Shown here: in pieces, positions 1 through 6,404 of the stretch | How positions within the stretch are numbered: the first letter of the stretch is position 1 | Layout: every line of letters starts with the position of its first letter | Assembly (NCBI GenBank): GCA_002506745.1 | Contig: DAYE01000026.1 | Location: 1-16,270, forward strand | From: Euryarchaeota archaeon UBA33 | Lineage (GTDB): Archaea > Thermoplasmatota > E2 > DHVEG-1 | Direction: 5' to 3' | Length of the DNA: 16,270 bases | The notes under the pieces: generated by a model | Database searches by the model: none | Told to the model about the DNA's origin: nothing | The model's input: only the letters and a program-made list of their open reading frames with translations | Made by a program: the position numbers and the translations under genes

Positions 1-684
1 GCAATTGTTACCTGTATGGTTTCCACTCCGTTCAATGTAGAGCGAGCTCGGTTAGTAAAGGCTGATGAAGGCCTTGACAAACTTCGAGTCACCGCGGATA
101 GCACCGTTGTTCTGGACAATAACCGATTGCTTGAATTTGTACCAAACCTCCCGATCAACCAAGCGTTTTCCGTGATGGATCAATTGGTAGCAGAAACTGT
201 GAAAGGAATCTCTGAAACCATTTCAGTACCTTCATTGATTAATCTGGATTTCGCTGACATGAAAGCGGTTATGGATTCTGGTGGGCTCTCTGTTATGCTC
301 TGGGGCGAAGCAGATGAGGATGCTGGAGTCGATACCATTGTAAAAGAAGCGTTGAATCACCCGCTCCTTAACGTCGACTATCATGGTGCCCATAGTGCAC
401 TTGTTCATATCACTGGCGGTCCGAACATGAGCCTGAAATATGTTCAAGATGTCGCAAAAGCGCTCACCGAGGATATGGATTGTTACTCCAATGTTATTCT
501 TGGAGCACGTGTTGATCCTGGGTTTGAAGGGAAATGCAGAGTGATGGCAATCATGACTGGTGTTCAATCACCGAATCTGTTAAGCTCACGACCCGAACGA
601 CGCACAAATCCTACTGCACCGACGATCCCAATACGAAAAGTCATGAACAACCCTAAAGTCGGAAACATCGACTTTGTGCGGTAA
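1..684 (+). CDS. ftsZ: Cell division protein FtsZ, C-terminal part (5' end outside window)
   Basis: Tubulin-like GTPase that polymerises into the cytokinetic ring. The frame is open from base 1 and the first in-window codons read AIVTC, so the ATG at 16 is internal and the gene is cut by the window edge; 227 of roughly 370 residues are present. Visible are the end of the GTPase domain, with the [12 protein letters not shown] helix near residue 10, the T7 synergy loop [11 protein letters not shown] at about residues 81-91 with its conserved Asn and two Asp residues, and the C-terminal tubulin-like subdomain. The tail is a short basic, proline-containing stretch ending IDFVR. The N-terminal GGGTGTG nucleotide-binding motif is missing only because of the window edge. 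Archaea often carry two FtsZ paralogs; which one this is cannot be decided from this fragment. A hairpin plus T-tract follows the stop. Confidence 0.95.
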   Translation, partial: AIVTCMVSTPFNVERARLVKADEGLDKLRVTADSTVVLDNNRLLEFVPNLPINQAFSVMDQLVAETVKGISETISVPSLINLDFADMKAVMDSGGLSVMLWGEADEDAGVDTIVKEALNHPLLNVDYHGAHSALVHITGGPNMSLKYVQDVAKALTEDMDCYSNVILGARVDPGFEGKCRVMAIMTGVQSPNLLSSRPERRTNPTAPTIPIRKVMNNPKVGNIDFVR

Positions 685-692
685 ATAAACCT

Positions 693-740
693 AGAAAGCT
701 TTCCATAGCTTTTTTTCTTTTTTTTTGTTTTTTTGATTTT
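693..740 (+). terminator. Hairpin plus T-tract terminator of ftsZ
   Basis: AAAGCT (695-700), a six-base loop and AGCTTT (707-712) form a short stem that leads directly into a T-rich run from about 709 to 740. Archaeal RNA polymerase terminates on such U-tracts, and the site lies 9 bases after the ftsZ stop. Confidence 0.75.
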
Positions 741-777
741 CTTGATGGTCTTTCTGATGATGAGGAATCAATCTAAG

Positions 778-785
778 TTTTATAG
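778..785 (+). promoter_or_regulatory. TATA box of tRNA-Arg
   Basis: TTTTATAG is centred about 31 bases before the first base of the tRNA, the distance expected for an archaeal TATA box with a few-base 5' leader. The tRNA therefore has its own promoter and need not depend on ftsZ read-through. Confidence 0.6.
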
Positions 786-812
786 TACATGTATTATTCC
801 ATTCTTCGTTAT

Positions 813-886
813 GGGCCTATGAGGTAGCCTGGATATCCTTCCGGCCTTCGGAGCCGGATACTGGGGTTCGAATCCCCATAGGTCCG
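813..886 (+). tRNA. tRNA-Arg (anticodon TCG)
   Basis: A full cloverleaf can be drawn. The acceptor stem pairs 813-819 with 879-885, with one G-U. The anticodon stem CCGGC/GCCGG (841-845 with 853-857) closes a seven-base loop, CTTCGGA. The T-arm pairs 862-866 with 874-878 around TTCGAAT. The D-arm is imperfect, with three good pairs. The anticodon TCG at 848-850 reads CGA and other CGN arginine codons. The discriminator base is G886, no CCA is encoded and no intron is present in the anticodon loop. A TATA box precedes it; the trailer is only moderately T-rich. Bases 887-997 hold nothing else I can name apart from the small palindrome listed separately. Confidence 0.95.
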
Positions 887-963
887 TTCCTTTCTTCAGG
901 AGAGTTTCCATTGAAGCCAAGAACAAAAACCAATGAGAAACACCGCATCTCCCATTTACCAAT

Positions 964-976
964 CAAACGGCGTTTG
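964..976. promoter_or_regulatory. Palindrome upstream of the sulfotransferase promoter
   Basis: CAAACG and CGTTTG form a perfect 6+1+6 palindrome that ends about 21 bases before the TATA box at 998. An upstream position suits an activator or BRE-proximal regulator site. No known operator is recognised and a palindrome this short can occur by chance. Confidence 0.25.
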
Positions 977-997
977 TCGATTATACCAACAGCATAT

Positions 998-1005
998 TTT
1001 ATATA
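998..1005 (+). promoter_or_regulatory. TATA box of the sulfotransferase gene
   Basis: TTTATATA is centred at about 1001.5. Adding the usual 26-28 bases puts the transcription start at about 1028-1030, on the ATG at 1030. This favours a leaderless mRNA and excludes the upstream in-frame ATG at 1012 as the normal start. A second AT-rich element, TTTTATAT, overlaps at 1016-1023 but would start transcription inside the gene. Confidence 0.6.
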
Positions 1006-1029
1006 CATAAGATGATTTTATATCTCACT

Positions 1030-2166
1030 ATGGATTTTGACCTTACTAACAATTCAGTAGTCACCTACACACCCTTAGCAGGATACACCCTCCCCAACCT
1101 CTTTCGAATGCTTGCGCAGAACCGCTTTCGCATCAGTCCTCGGTACGCCGCGCGATTCGCCTACAGTATAGCCCTCAGCACAATCATGAGTCCTTTCTAC
1201 ATCAGAGAACGCGTTAAATATGACAAACCCACCGAAGAAACACCGATTATGAAAGACCCGATCTTCATCATTGGTCACTGGCGTTGCGGAACGACACTCA
1301 TGCATAACATCCTGACGCGAGACCAACAGTTCGGGTTCTTTACGACCTACCAGACACTGATTCCTTCTATCTTCATCAGCGGCGAAAAACTCTTCAAACC
1401 AATCGTTGTCGCAAGTCTCCCAAAGAAACGACCGATGGACGACGGAGATCTTGGTGCAGACCTCCCGCAAGAAGATATCTACGCCCTTGGCGCGCTCTCC
1501 CCGTACTCGTACTACCATGGCTGGTGCTTCCCACAGAACATGGAACATTACAACAACTACATCGATTTTAAGAACGCCTCCCCGCAGACCATCGAAGACT
1601 GGAAGAATACCTACCTTTTCCTTTTGAAAAAAATCACCATGTTCCATCATGGGAAACAGCTGATCCTGAAGAACCAGGATAACACAGGGAAGATCCCTCA
1701 ACTACTGGAGATGTTCCCTGATGCGAAATTCATCTACATGTACCGTAACCCCTATGATCTCTACATGTCCATGCTGAAGTTCATGCGCAAGGTCATCCCG
1801 TTGTACTGCGTGCAAACCCCACCACCTCTGAAGGACGTTGAAGACCACATGATGACCTTATTTACACATATGACTAAAAAATACCTCCAAGACAAATCCC
1901 GTATCCCTGCGGAGAACCTCCTGGAAGTGCGGTACGAAAGCTTCATCAATCAACCCCTGAGAACCGTCAGTACCCTGTATAAGAAATTCAACCTCGATAG
2001 ATATGCAGACATTGAGCCTTCCTTGAAAGCATATCTTGCGACGCAGAAAGCAATTCACATGGACAGCTACACCTTCACCGATTCGATAAAAAAGAAAATT
2101 GAGAACCACTGGGGCTTCGCACTCACAGAATATGAATATACACACCCACAGGAAGAAACCGGTTGA
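1030..2166 (+). CDS. PAPS-dependent sulfotransferase family protein
   Basis: Probably transfers a sulfuryl group from 3'-phosphoadenylylsulfate (PAPS) to a hydroxyl on a glycan, lipid or small molecule; the acceptor cannot be told. In the 378-residue protein, the 5'-phosphosulfate loop appears as GHWRCGTTLMHN starting at residue 82 after a hydrophobic strand, and the 3'-phosphate site as FIYMYRNPYD near residues 234-243, in the order and spacing of the Sulfotransfer_3-like family. A conserved N-terminal stretch (GYTLPNLFRMLAQNRF) precedes them. No signal peptide or membrane segment is evident, so the enzyme looks cytosolic. The ATG at 1030 was chosen because the TATA box lies about 28 bases upstream; an in-frame ATG at 1012 would add six residues. 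Codons end in C more often than in the neighbouring PIN gene, which could reflect transfer. No PAPS-synthesis gene is nearby. Confidence 0.85.
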   Translation: MDFDLTNNSVVTYTPLAGYTLPNLFRMLAQNRFRISPRYAARFAYSIALSTIMSPFYIRERVKYDKPTEETPIMKDPIFIIGHWRCGTTLMHNILTRDQQFGFFTTYQTLIPSIFISGEKLFKPIVVASLPKKRPMDDGDLGADLPQEDIYALGALSPYSYYHGWCFPQNMEHYNNYIDFKNASPQTIEDWKNTYLFLLKKITMFHHGKQLILKNQDNTGKIPQLLEMFPDAKFIYMYRNPYDLYMSMLKFMRKVIPLYCVQTPPPLKDVEDHMMTLFTHMTKKYLQDKSRIPAENLLEVRYESFINQPLRTVSTLYKKFNLDRYADIEPSLKAYLATQKAIHMDSYTFTDSIKKKIENHWGFALTEYEYTHPQEETG

Positions 2167-2318
2167 AGAATATTTACTACTGACGATTCGTTAGACTATC
2201 AAAACGGGTGTTTGTTAAGATTTTCAACAGAGGAGTGAAAACCTTAGCTCCTTTCGGTCCGATAAATCTTTTAAAGAAAAACAACGATACTCGTTCATTA
2301 GATCACCCGAGGGAACAC

Positions 2319-2864
2319 ATGGTTGGACCATTTCAGATTCGAAGCGTATCGTTTGACACCTCATTCTTGGTGAAGGATGATTCATCCATCGACCTGGTTA
2401 TTAAAGCAGTTGCACGTGACCATATTCCAAGTTTTGTGACTGCAACGGTAGCCTCTGAGCTTGAGCAGTTAAAAATCTGGGGGCGTATCACCGAGTCTAC
2501 CTATAAGAAAGCAATAAAACGCTGGACACATGCTCATGCGACCATTATTGATTTTAAGAACAAACTTCTCTCTGATGCCTTAGGCAATGCATGTCTTCGT
2601 TCAATGCAAAACCACGGAATTGATGCAAAGCATGTGATTAATGATTGTACCATACTTGTCGCCAATCTAAAGAACGGCGTCGACCTTTTCCTTTCGGAAG
2701 ACTTCCATTTCACCTCGGCCGTTACCAAAGAAGTCATCAATGAATTACAAAGTGTTGCATGCTCTGAATATTTCTTGATGTGTGACTCACAACTCTACAG
2801 CGTTGACGCAAAAACATTTCTAAAAACCTATTCCCATGGATCAATCGATCTTAAGGCTATCTAA
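2319..2864 (+). CDS. PIN-domain ribonuclease-like protein
   Basis: Predicted Mg2+-dependent PIN-fold RNase. In the 181-residue form the acidic quartet appears in order: D13 in SFDTSFL, E47 in VASELEQL, D109 in INDCTILV and D128 in SEDFHF. This is the usual PIN pattern, with the first Asp close to the N terminus. The start at 2319 is preferred because GAGGG lies five bases upstream and a TTTTAAAG element near 2267-2274 would start transcription around 2298. An in-frame GTG at 2208 would add 37 residues without clear domain character or a ribosome site. No small antitoxin-like ORF lies immediately upstream, so a VapC-type toxin role is not supported; a housekeeping RNA-processing role is equally possible. 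The target is unknown. Confidence 0.75.
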   Translation: MVGPFQIRSVSFDTSFLVKDDSSIDLVIKAVARDHIPSFVTATVASELEQLKIWGRITESTYKKAIKRWTHAHATIIDFKNKLLSDALGNACLRSMQNHGIDAKHVINDCTILVANLKNGVDLFLSEDFHFTSAVTKEVINELQSVACSEYFLMCDSQLYSVDAKTFLKTYSHGSIDLKAI

Positions 2865-2884
2865 TCACACATGCATCAAGGTTA

Positions 2885-2892
2885 GAAAAAAG
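2885..2892 (-). terminator. T-tract ending the putative minus-strand RNA
   Basis: On the minus strand the sequence reads GGTTCTTTTTTCT, with a run of six T at 2891-2886. It lies about 20 bases beyond the terminal stem of the structured block and before the PIN gene stop on the other strand. It would serve as a U-tract terminator for a leftward transcript. Confidence 0.4.
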
Positions 2893-3048
2893 AACCTCAC
2901 CATCCCAAACGGTAAGGAAGGAGGGGAAACGAAGCACGCACCAGCGCGCCAGACCGACGCAACGCAGACACGCGACAGCAGCGTCACCGGAAGACAAGAG
3001 CGCAGATCGGGAAGACAAGACCCCGCCGAACGTCGCCCTTCCTCACCA
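2886..3048 (-). ncRNA. Candidate structured non-coding RNA
   Basis: The gap between the PIN and NAD kinase genes holds a block (2911-3047) clearly richer in G+C than its flanks. Its ends pair: GGTGAGGAAGG at 3047-3037 with CCTTCCTTACC at 2921-2911 on the minus strand, 11 consecutive pairs including one G-U. Inside, GCGCGC/GCGTGC around a TGGT loop (2949-2934) makes six pairs with one G-U, and GACGC/GCGTC can form a third stem. On the plus strand both G-U pairs become A-C mismatches, which argues for leftward transcription. A TATA box centred at 3075 lies 28 bases before 3047 and a T6 run follows at 2891. An 11-mer, GGAAGACAAGA on the plus strand, occurs twice (2989-2999, 3010-3020). I recognise no RNase P, SRP, H/ACA or C/D signature. 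A weak 80-codon plus-strand frame crosses the block but has no protein-like features. Confidence 0.45.
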
Positions 3049-3071
3049 CGCTTCTATTCTCTCATTCAAAC

Positions 3072-3079
3072 TATATAAA
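3072..3079. promoter_or_regulatory. Near-symmetric TATA box, possibly bidirectional
   Basis: TATATAAA sits 27 bases before an ATG at 3102 on the plus strand. Its complement TTTATATA sits 28 bases before 3047, the first base of the putative minus-strand RNA. Both distances fit archaeal TATA-to-start spacing, so one element could serve both directions. Confidence 0.5.
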
Positions 3080-3101
3080 TACATCGTGGTAAAATCTCAA
3101 A

Positions 3102-3179
3102 ATGAAAAAGTCACTGGTTCTAACCAATCAATTTTTAAATCCTATTCCTATTGACAACAATCCTTCTTTCATGAAATGA
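3102..3179 (+). CDS. Possible 25-residue leader peptide ahead of NAD kinase
   Basis: An ATG placed exactly where a transcript from the TATA box at 3072 would begin opens a 25-codon frame. It ends in TGA at 3177-3179 and overlaps the NAD kinase start in an ATGA junction. Such a leaderless ORF could couple translation into the kinase gene. The peptide shows no recognisable domain or codon-run attenuation signal. A competing explanation is a second promoter, TTTTTAAA at 3132-3139, whose transcripts would start near 3162 and skip this frame. Confidence 0.25.
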   Translation: MKKSLVLTNQFLNPIPIDNNPSFMK

Positions 3180-4318
3180 GCGTAAAAATTGGTTTTCTTG
3201 TAAACCCCATTGCTGGGATGGGCGGCCGAGTCGGACTCAAAGGGACAGATGATGTCCTAGACGAAGCAGTCAAACTCGGAGCGCACCCCATCGCTCGACA
3301 GAAAGCCGAAGAGATGCTCCAGCAGTTTTGCACGTTCCCTGTGAACCACGCAGATATTCTCTGGGTGACCTGCGACGGGGACATGGGGAACAATGAGCTG
3401 GAGACCGTCGGAATAACGAACAAACAGATCATCTATGCGCCATCTGAATCTACAACCTCAGCAGATGATACCAAGAATGCGTGTAAAAAAATCCTTGAGA
3501 CTTCCCCGGATTTGCTCCTCTTCTGTGGCGGCGATGGGACCGCTCGGGATATCTTCACAGTTCTCGATAAAAAAATACCGCTTCTCGGCATACCCTCTGG
3601 TGTCAAAATGCACTCCGGTGTTTTTGGGATCACCACCACTGCGACCGCGAAGATGCTGCTGGAGTTCACCAATAAACGACTCACGGTTGGCGATGCTGAA
3701 ATCATGGACCTTGATGAGGCGCTCTACCGCAAAGGAGAATGGAAGGTTCGCCTGTATGGCATCGCAAAAGGAATCATCGAACCAACCTACATACAGGTGG
3801 GAAAGTCTCTTTTTGAATCCGTCTCAGATGATGAAGTAAAAGACGAGCTAGCTGACCATGTCAAAGACGAACTAGAAAAATATACAGATTGGATGTTCTT
3901 ATTTTGTACAGGTGGCACAATAGACCATATCGCGAAGAAGCTCAACATTGAACACACACTGTTAGGGATTGATGCGGTCTACCAAAAAAAACTCCTGGCA
4001 AAGGATGTAAACGAAGAAAAAATTCTACAGCTTCTAAAAAAATATCCTAAAGTAAAAATTCTTCTTAGCCCCATTGGCGCTCAGGGTTTTATCCTTGGTC
4101 GCGGGAACCTTCAACTCAGCCCTGAGGTCATCAACAAAATAGGGCTGGAAAACATCATAGTTGTCTCAACTCCCTCGAAGCTAATCCATACGCCTATCCT
4201 ACGAGTAGACACCGGAGATAAACGACTCGACCATCGGTTCGCGACCCAGGGGTATCTCATGGTGGTTATCGGATACCGCCTCAGCAGAGTCGTGAGGCTA
4301 CAAACCAACAACTTTTAA
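3176..4318 (+). CDS. ATP-NAD kinase family protein (archaeal COG3199 type)
   Basis: Predicted cytosolic NAD kinase, phosphorylating NAD+ to NADP+ with ATP or polyphosphate. The 380-residue protein starts with the beta-strand and glycine loop KIGFLVNPIAGMGGRVGLKG. It carries the nucleotide-binding GGDGTARD at residues 118-125 and the GIPSGVKMHSGVF segment at 138-150, followed by the longer C-terminal part typical of the archaeal/proteobacterial predicted NAD kinases rather than the short NadK. FCTGGTIDHIAKKL near residues 243-256 and ILLSPIGAQGFILGRGN near 300-316 also match that family. The ATG at 3176 overlaps the stop of a small upstream ORF. A TATA-like TTTTTAAA at 3132 could give a transcript with a leader of about 14 bases. 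The alpha-oxoamine synthase follows after 59 bases with its own promoter and ribosome site. Confidence 0.88.
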   Translation: MSVKIGFLVNPIAGMGGRVGLKGTDDVLDEAVKLGAHPIARQKAEEMLQQFCTFPVNHADILWVTCDGDMGNNELETVGITNKQIIYAPSESTTSADDTKNACKKILETSPDLLLFCGGDGTARDIFTVLDKKIPLLGIPSGVKMHSGVFGITTTATAKMLLEFTNKRLTVGDAEIMDLDEALYRKGEWKVRLYGIAKGIIEPTYIQVGKSLFESVSDDEVKDELADHVKDELEKYTDWMFLFCTGGTIDHIAKKLNIEHTLLGIDAVYQKKLLAKDVNEEKILQLLKKYPKVKILLSPIGAQGFILGRGNLQLSPEVINKIGLENIIVVSTPSKLIHTPILRVDTGDKRLDHRFATQGYLMVVIGYRLSRVVRLQTNNF

Positions 4319-4371
4319 TATCCGAATCTTATTTCCTGACCGCCCTAGGGGGACGAATCATTCTTGGAGGT
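4313..4371 (+). promoter_or_regulatory. Promoter and Shine-Dalgarno site of the kbl-like gene
   Basis: TTTTAATA at 4313-4320 overlaps the NAD kinase stop and would start transcription near 4344. A strong ribosome site, GGAGGT, follows at 4366-4371, six bases before the ATG at 4378 and only three before the ATG at 4375. The spacing favours 4378. The palindrome CCCTAGGG at 4343-4350 sits at the predicted transcription start; its meaning is unclear. Confidence 0.55.
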
Positions 4372-4377
4372 ACCATG

Positions 4378-5574
4378 ATGACACAAATTACAAAAAGAAA
4401 CGCAAACAAATTTTTAAAAGACGAATTTGATGAATTAGTAAGAAACCATTTGGAGTGGAACATCCGAATTCTTGAGAGCGGATCAAAACCTCATTCGATT
4501 GTCAACGGCAAAGAAGTAATCATGCTCTGTTCGAATAACTATCTGAACCTCAGTAACCATCCCCGACTCATAAAAGGAGCGATTGATGCAGCGAATAAAT
4601 ATGGTGCTGGGTCTGGTTCTGTTCGTGGGATTGCAGGAACCCTGAAAATCCATACCGAAGTTGAAAAACGGCTCGCGAAATTTAAAAGAACCGAATCTGC
4701 TCTGATTTACCAAACCGGTTTTGCTGTAAATTCTGGCTTGATTCCACAACTTGTTGGAGAAGGTGATGTAGTCATTAGCGATGAGTTAAACCATGGAAGT
4801 ATCATTGATGGCGTCCGGCTGACCAAAGCGGACCGAGCGATCTTCAAACATCGTGACATGAGTGACCTTGAACGAGTGTTGAAAGATGCGGATAAGAAAT
4901 ATCGTCGTATCCTCATCATTTCTGATGGTGTCTTTAGTATGGATGGAGACATCGCCCCAATGGATAAGATCGTGAAACTTGCCAATGAGTTCGGAGCGAT
5001 GACCTATGTCGATGATGCACACGGAGAAGGAGTCATCGGGGAAGATGGACGTGGGATTGGTGCACATTTCCACATTGAGGGAAAAATCGATGTCGAGATG
5101 GGAACGTTCAGTAAGGCATTTGGTGTGGTCGGTGGTCTGATTGCCGGCAGTCAAGACTTGGTGAACTTTGCGTACAACAAATCGCGGACCTGGTTACTCT
5201 CGGGATCACATCCACCAGCAGTATCAGGTGCTCAGCTTGCTGCTATCGATGTGCTTGAAACAGAACCCGAACATGTTAAAAGACTCTGGGATAATACAAA
5301 TTATTTCAAGAAAGAATTGAAATCCTTTGGTTTCAACACTGGGGAAAGTGAAACACCTATTACACCAGTCATCGTTGGGGACGCTGGAAAAGCAAAAGAA
5401 CTCAGCAATAAACTCTACGATGAAGGTGTCTTTGCACTCCCAATCGTGTTCCCAATGGTCGCACGGGATAAAGCCCGCATTCGGACCATGATGAACGCGG
5501 GTCTCACAAAGAAGGATTTAGATTTCGCATTAGATAAATTCGAGAAACTCGGAAAACAATTATCGATTATCTAA
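4378..5574 (+). CDS. kbl: Alpha-oxoamine synthase, probably glycine C-acetyltransferase
   Basis: PLP enzyme of the family that condenses an amino acid with an acyl-CoA. The best guess is 2-amino-3-ketobutyrate CoA ligase (glycine + acetyl-CoA to and from 2-amino-3-oxobutyrate). The 398-residue length is typical. Seen are SNNYLNLSNHPRL near residue 52, the substrate region GAGSGSVRGIAGTLKIHTEVEKRLA, the cofactor Asp in YVDDAHGEGV (about 210-219) and the Schiff-base Lys246 in TFSKAFGVVGG. The sequence resembles Kbl more than BioF, but the motifs alone do not exclude 8-amino-7-oxononanoate synthase or a palmitoyltransferase relative. No threonine dehydrogenase or biotin gene is adjacent to settle the substrate. 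The ATG at 4378 was chosen over 4375 for ribosome-site spacing. A 9-bp hairpin follows the stop. Confidence 0.85.
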   Translation: MTQITKRNANKFLKDEFDELVRNHLEWNIRILESGSKPHSIVNGKEVIMLCSNNYLNLSNHPRLIKGAIDAANKYGAGSGSVRGIAGTLKIHTEVEKRLAKFKRTESALIYQTGFAVNSGLIPQLVGEGDVVISDELNHGSIIDGVRLTKADRAIFKHRDMSDLERVLKDADKKYRRILIISDGVFSMDGDIAPMDKIVKLANEFGAMTYVDDAHGEGVIGEDGRGIGAHFHIEGKIDVEMGTFSKAFGVVGGLIAGSQDLVNFAYNKSRTWLLSGSHPPAVSGAQLAAIDVLETEPEHVKRLWDNTNYFKKELKSFGFNTGESETPITPVIVGDAGKAKELSNKLYDEGVFALPIVFPMVARDKARIRTMMNAGLTKKDLDFALDKFEKLGKQLSII

Positions 5575-5582
5575 ACGAAAAA

Positions 5583-5610
5583 GAGGAGATCATGATTTAT
5601 AGATCTCCTC
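5583..5610. terminator. Perfect hairpin between the kbl-like gene and psmB
   Basis: GAGGAGATC (5583-5591) and GATCTCCTC (5602-5610) form a perfect nine-pair stem with a ten-base loop, eight bases after the kbl-like stop and 20 bases before the psmB TATA box. It may end or protect the upstream transcript. The T-tract after it is weak (ATATTTA), so an operator for the psmB promoter is a competing reading. Confidence 0.5.
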
Positions 5611-5629
5611 ATATTTACACTCCACAAAG

Positions 5630-5684
5630 TATATATAAAAGATATATGATTCATTACCTAGTGTTTTTCTGGTGTTTACTGGAG
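5630..5684 (+). promoter_or_regulatory. TATA box and ribosome site of psmB
   Basis: TATATATAAAA at 5630-5640 would start transcription near 5661, leaving a leader of about 30 bases. GGAG at 5681-5684 lies eight bases before the ATG at 5693. Unlike several genes in this window, psmB therefore looks leadered. Confidence 0.6.
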
Positions 5685-5692
5685 AGTAGTTT

Positions 5693-6325
5693 ATGACAGA
5701 AGAGTTAACGAAAACTGGTACCACAATTCTTGGTATGGTATGTAAAGACGGTGTTGTGATAGCAACAGAACGAAGAGCGACGATGGGGACCCTCATTGCC
5801 CATAAAGCGACAAAAAAACTGTATCAAATCGATAATCATCTTGCCCTTGCGACCGCAGGGCTTGTCGGTGACCTGCAGGTCTTATCCCGGTATCTAGGTG
5901 CAGAAACAAAGTTATATAGTTTAAAACGAGACGTCGAAATGTCCGTGCAAAGTGCAGCGACGCTCATGTCCAATATCTTGAACCAACGGAAATTCTATCC
6001 CTACTATGTCCAGTTGATTCTCGGCGGATGGGATTCTTCAGGAGGACATGTCTATTCATTGGATGCTGCCGGTGGTTCTATTCCTGATAAATATACGGCT
6101 GGTGGTTCTGGGTCACCGTATGCGTTCGGTGTTTTGGAGGACTCGTTCCACGATGATATGACTGTCAATGAGGGTATCGATCTTGCGTTACGAGCGGTTA
6201 CTGCTGCGATGGGTCGAGACTCTGCTTCAGGAAATGGAGTTGATGTGGCAGTGATTAATGAGAAAGAATTCAAAATGATATCTGATGATGAAATTAAAAA
6301 ACGTTTGCAGAAGATGGGGAAGTAA
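5693..6325 (+). CDS. psmB: 20S proteasome beta subunit
   Basis: Catalytic beta-type subunit of the archaeal 20S proteasome, which degrades proteins fed in by regulatory ATPases in the cytosol. An eight-residue propeptide ending KTG precedes TTILG, so autocleavage at Gly8 would expose Thr9 as the N-terminal nucleophile. Counting from that threonine, Glu17 (in ATERRAT), Lys33 (in ATKKLYQ), the GSGSP loop and the RDSASG segment are all in place. Glu rather than Asp at position 17 is also found in Thermoplasma. The length of 210 residues is normal. The alpha subunit is not in the window. The aCPSF1 gene starts 79 bases later, and I see no strong TATA box between them, so the two may share a transcript. 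Confidence 0.96.
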   Translation: MTEELTKTGTTILGMVCKDGVVIATERRATMGTLIAHKATKKLYQIDNHLALATAGLVGDLQVLSRYLGAETKLYSLKRDVEMSVQSAATLMSNILNQRKFYPYYVQLILGGWDSSGGHVYSLDAAGGSIPDKYTAGGSGSPYAFGVLEDSFHDDMTVNEGIDLALRAVTAAMGRDSASGNGVDVAVINEKEFKMISDDEIKKRLQKMGK

Positions 6326-6404
6326 TAATCCGTATTCTCAAAGGATAGTTATCAGATAAAGAAGTGTTCAAAGTTCATTTTACAAGCGTTAAAAAGGGTA
6401 GATT

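Noticed and set aside
1075..1701. 208-codon open frame antisense to the sulfotransferase gene
   Set aside because: It lies opposite the PAPS-binding motifs of the real gene and its translation shows no family features.
813..2864. Integrated element at the tRNA-Arg gene
   Set aside because: No second copy of the tRNA 3' end was found downstream and no integrase or mobility gene is present.
2920..2936. ORB-like origin motif (GGGGAAACGAAG)
   Set aside because: It resembles part of the Orc1-binding consensus, but the G-run that should follow is missing and no second copy was noticed, so an origin is not supported.
2989..3020. Two copies of GGAAGACAAGA as a start of a repeat array
   Set aside because: Only two copies at 21-base spacing, without a third copy or unique spacers of CRISPR size; more likely part of the folded RNA.
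2836..3078. 80-codon plus-strand frame spanning the GC-rich block
   Set aside because: It overlaps the PIN gene end, has no ribosome site or TATA box, and its product is low-complexity Arg/Ser/Gln-rich sequence. The block is explained better as a folded RNA.
5709..5800. Altered proteasome active site (Glu instead of Asp at position 17 of the mature subunit)
   Set aside because: Thermoplasma beta subunits also have Glu17 with Lys33, so this is a normal variant.
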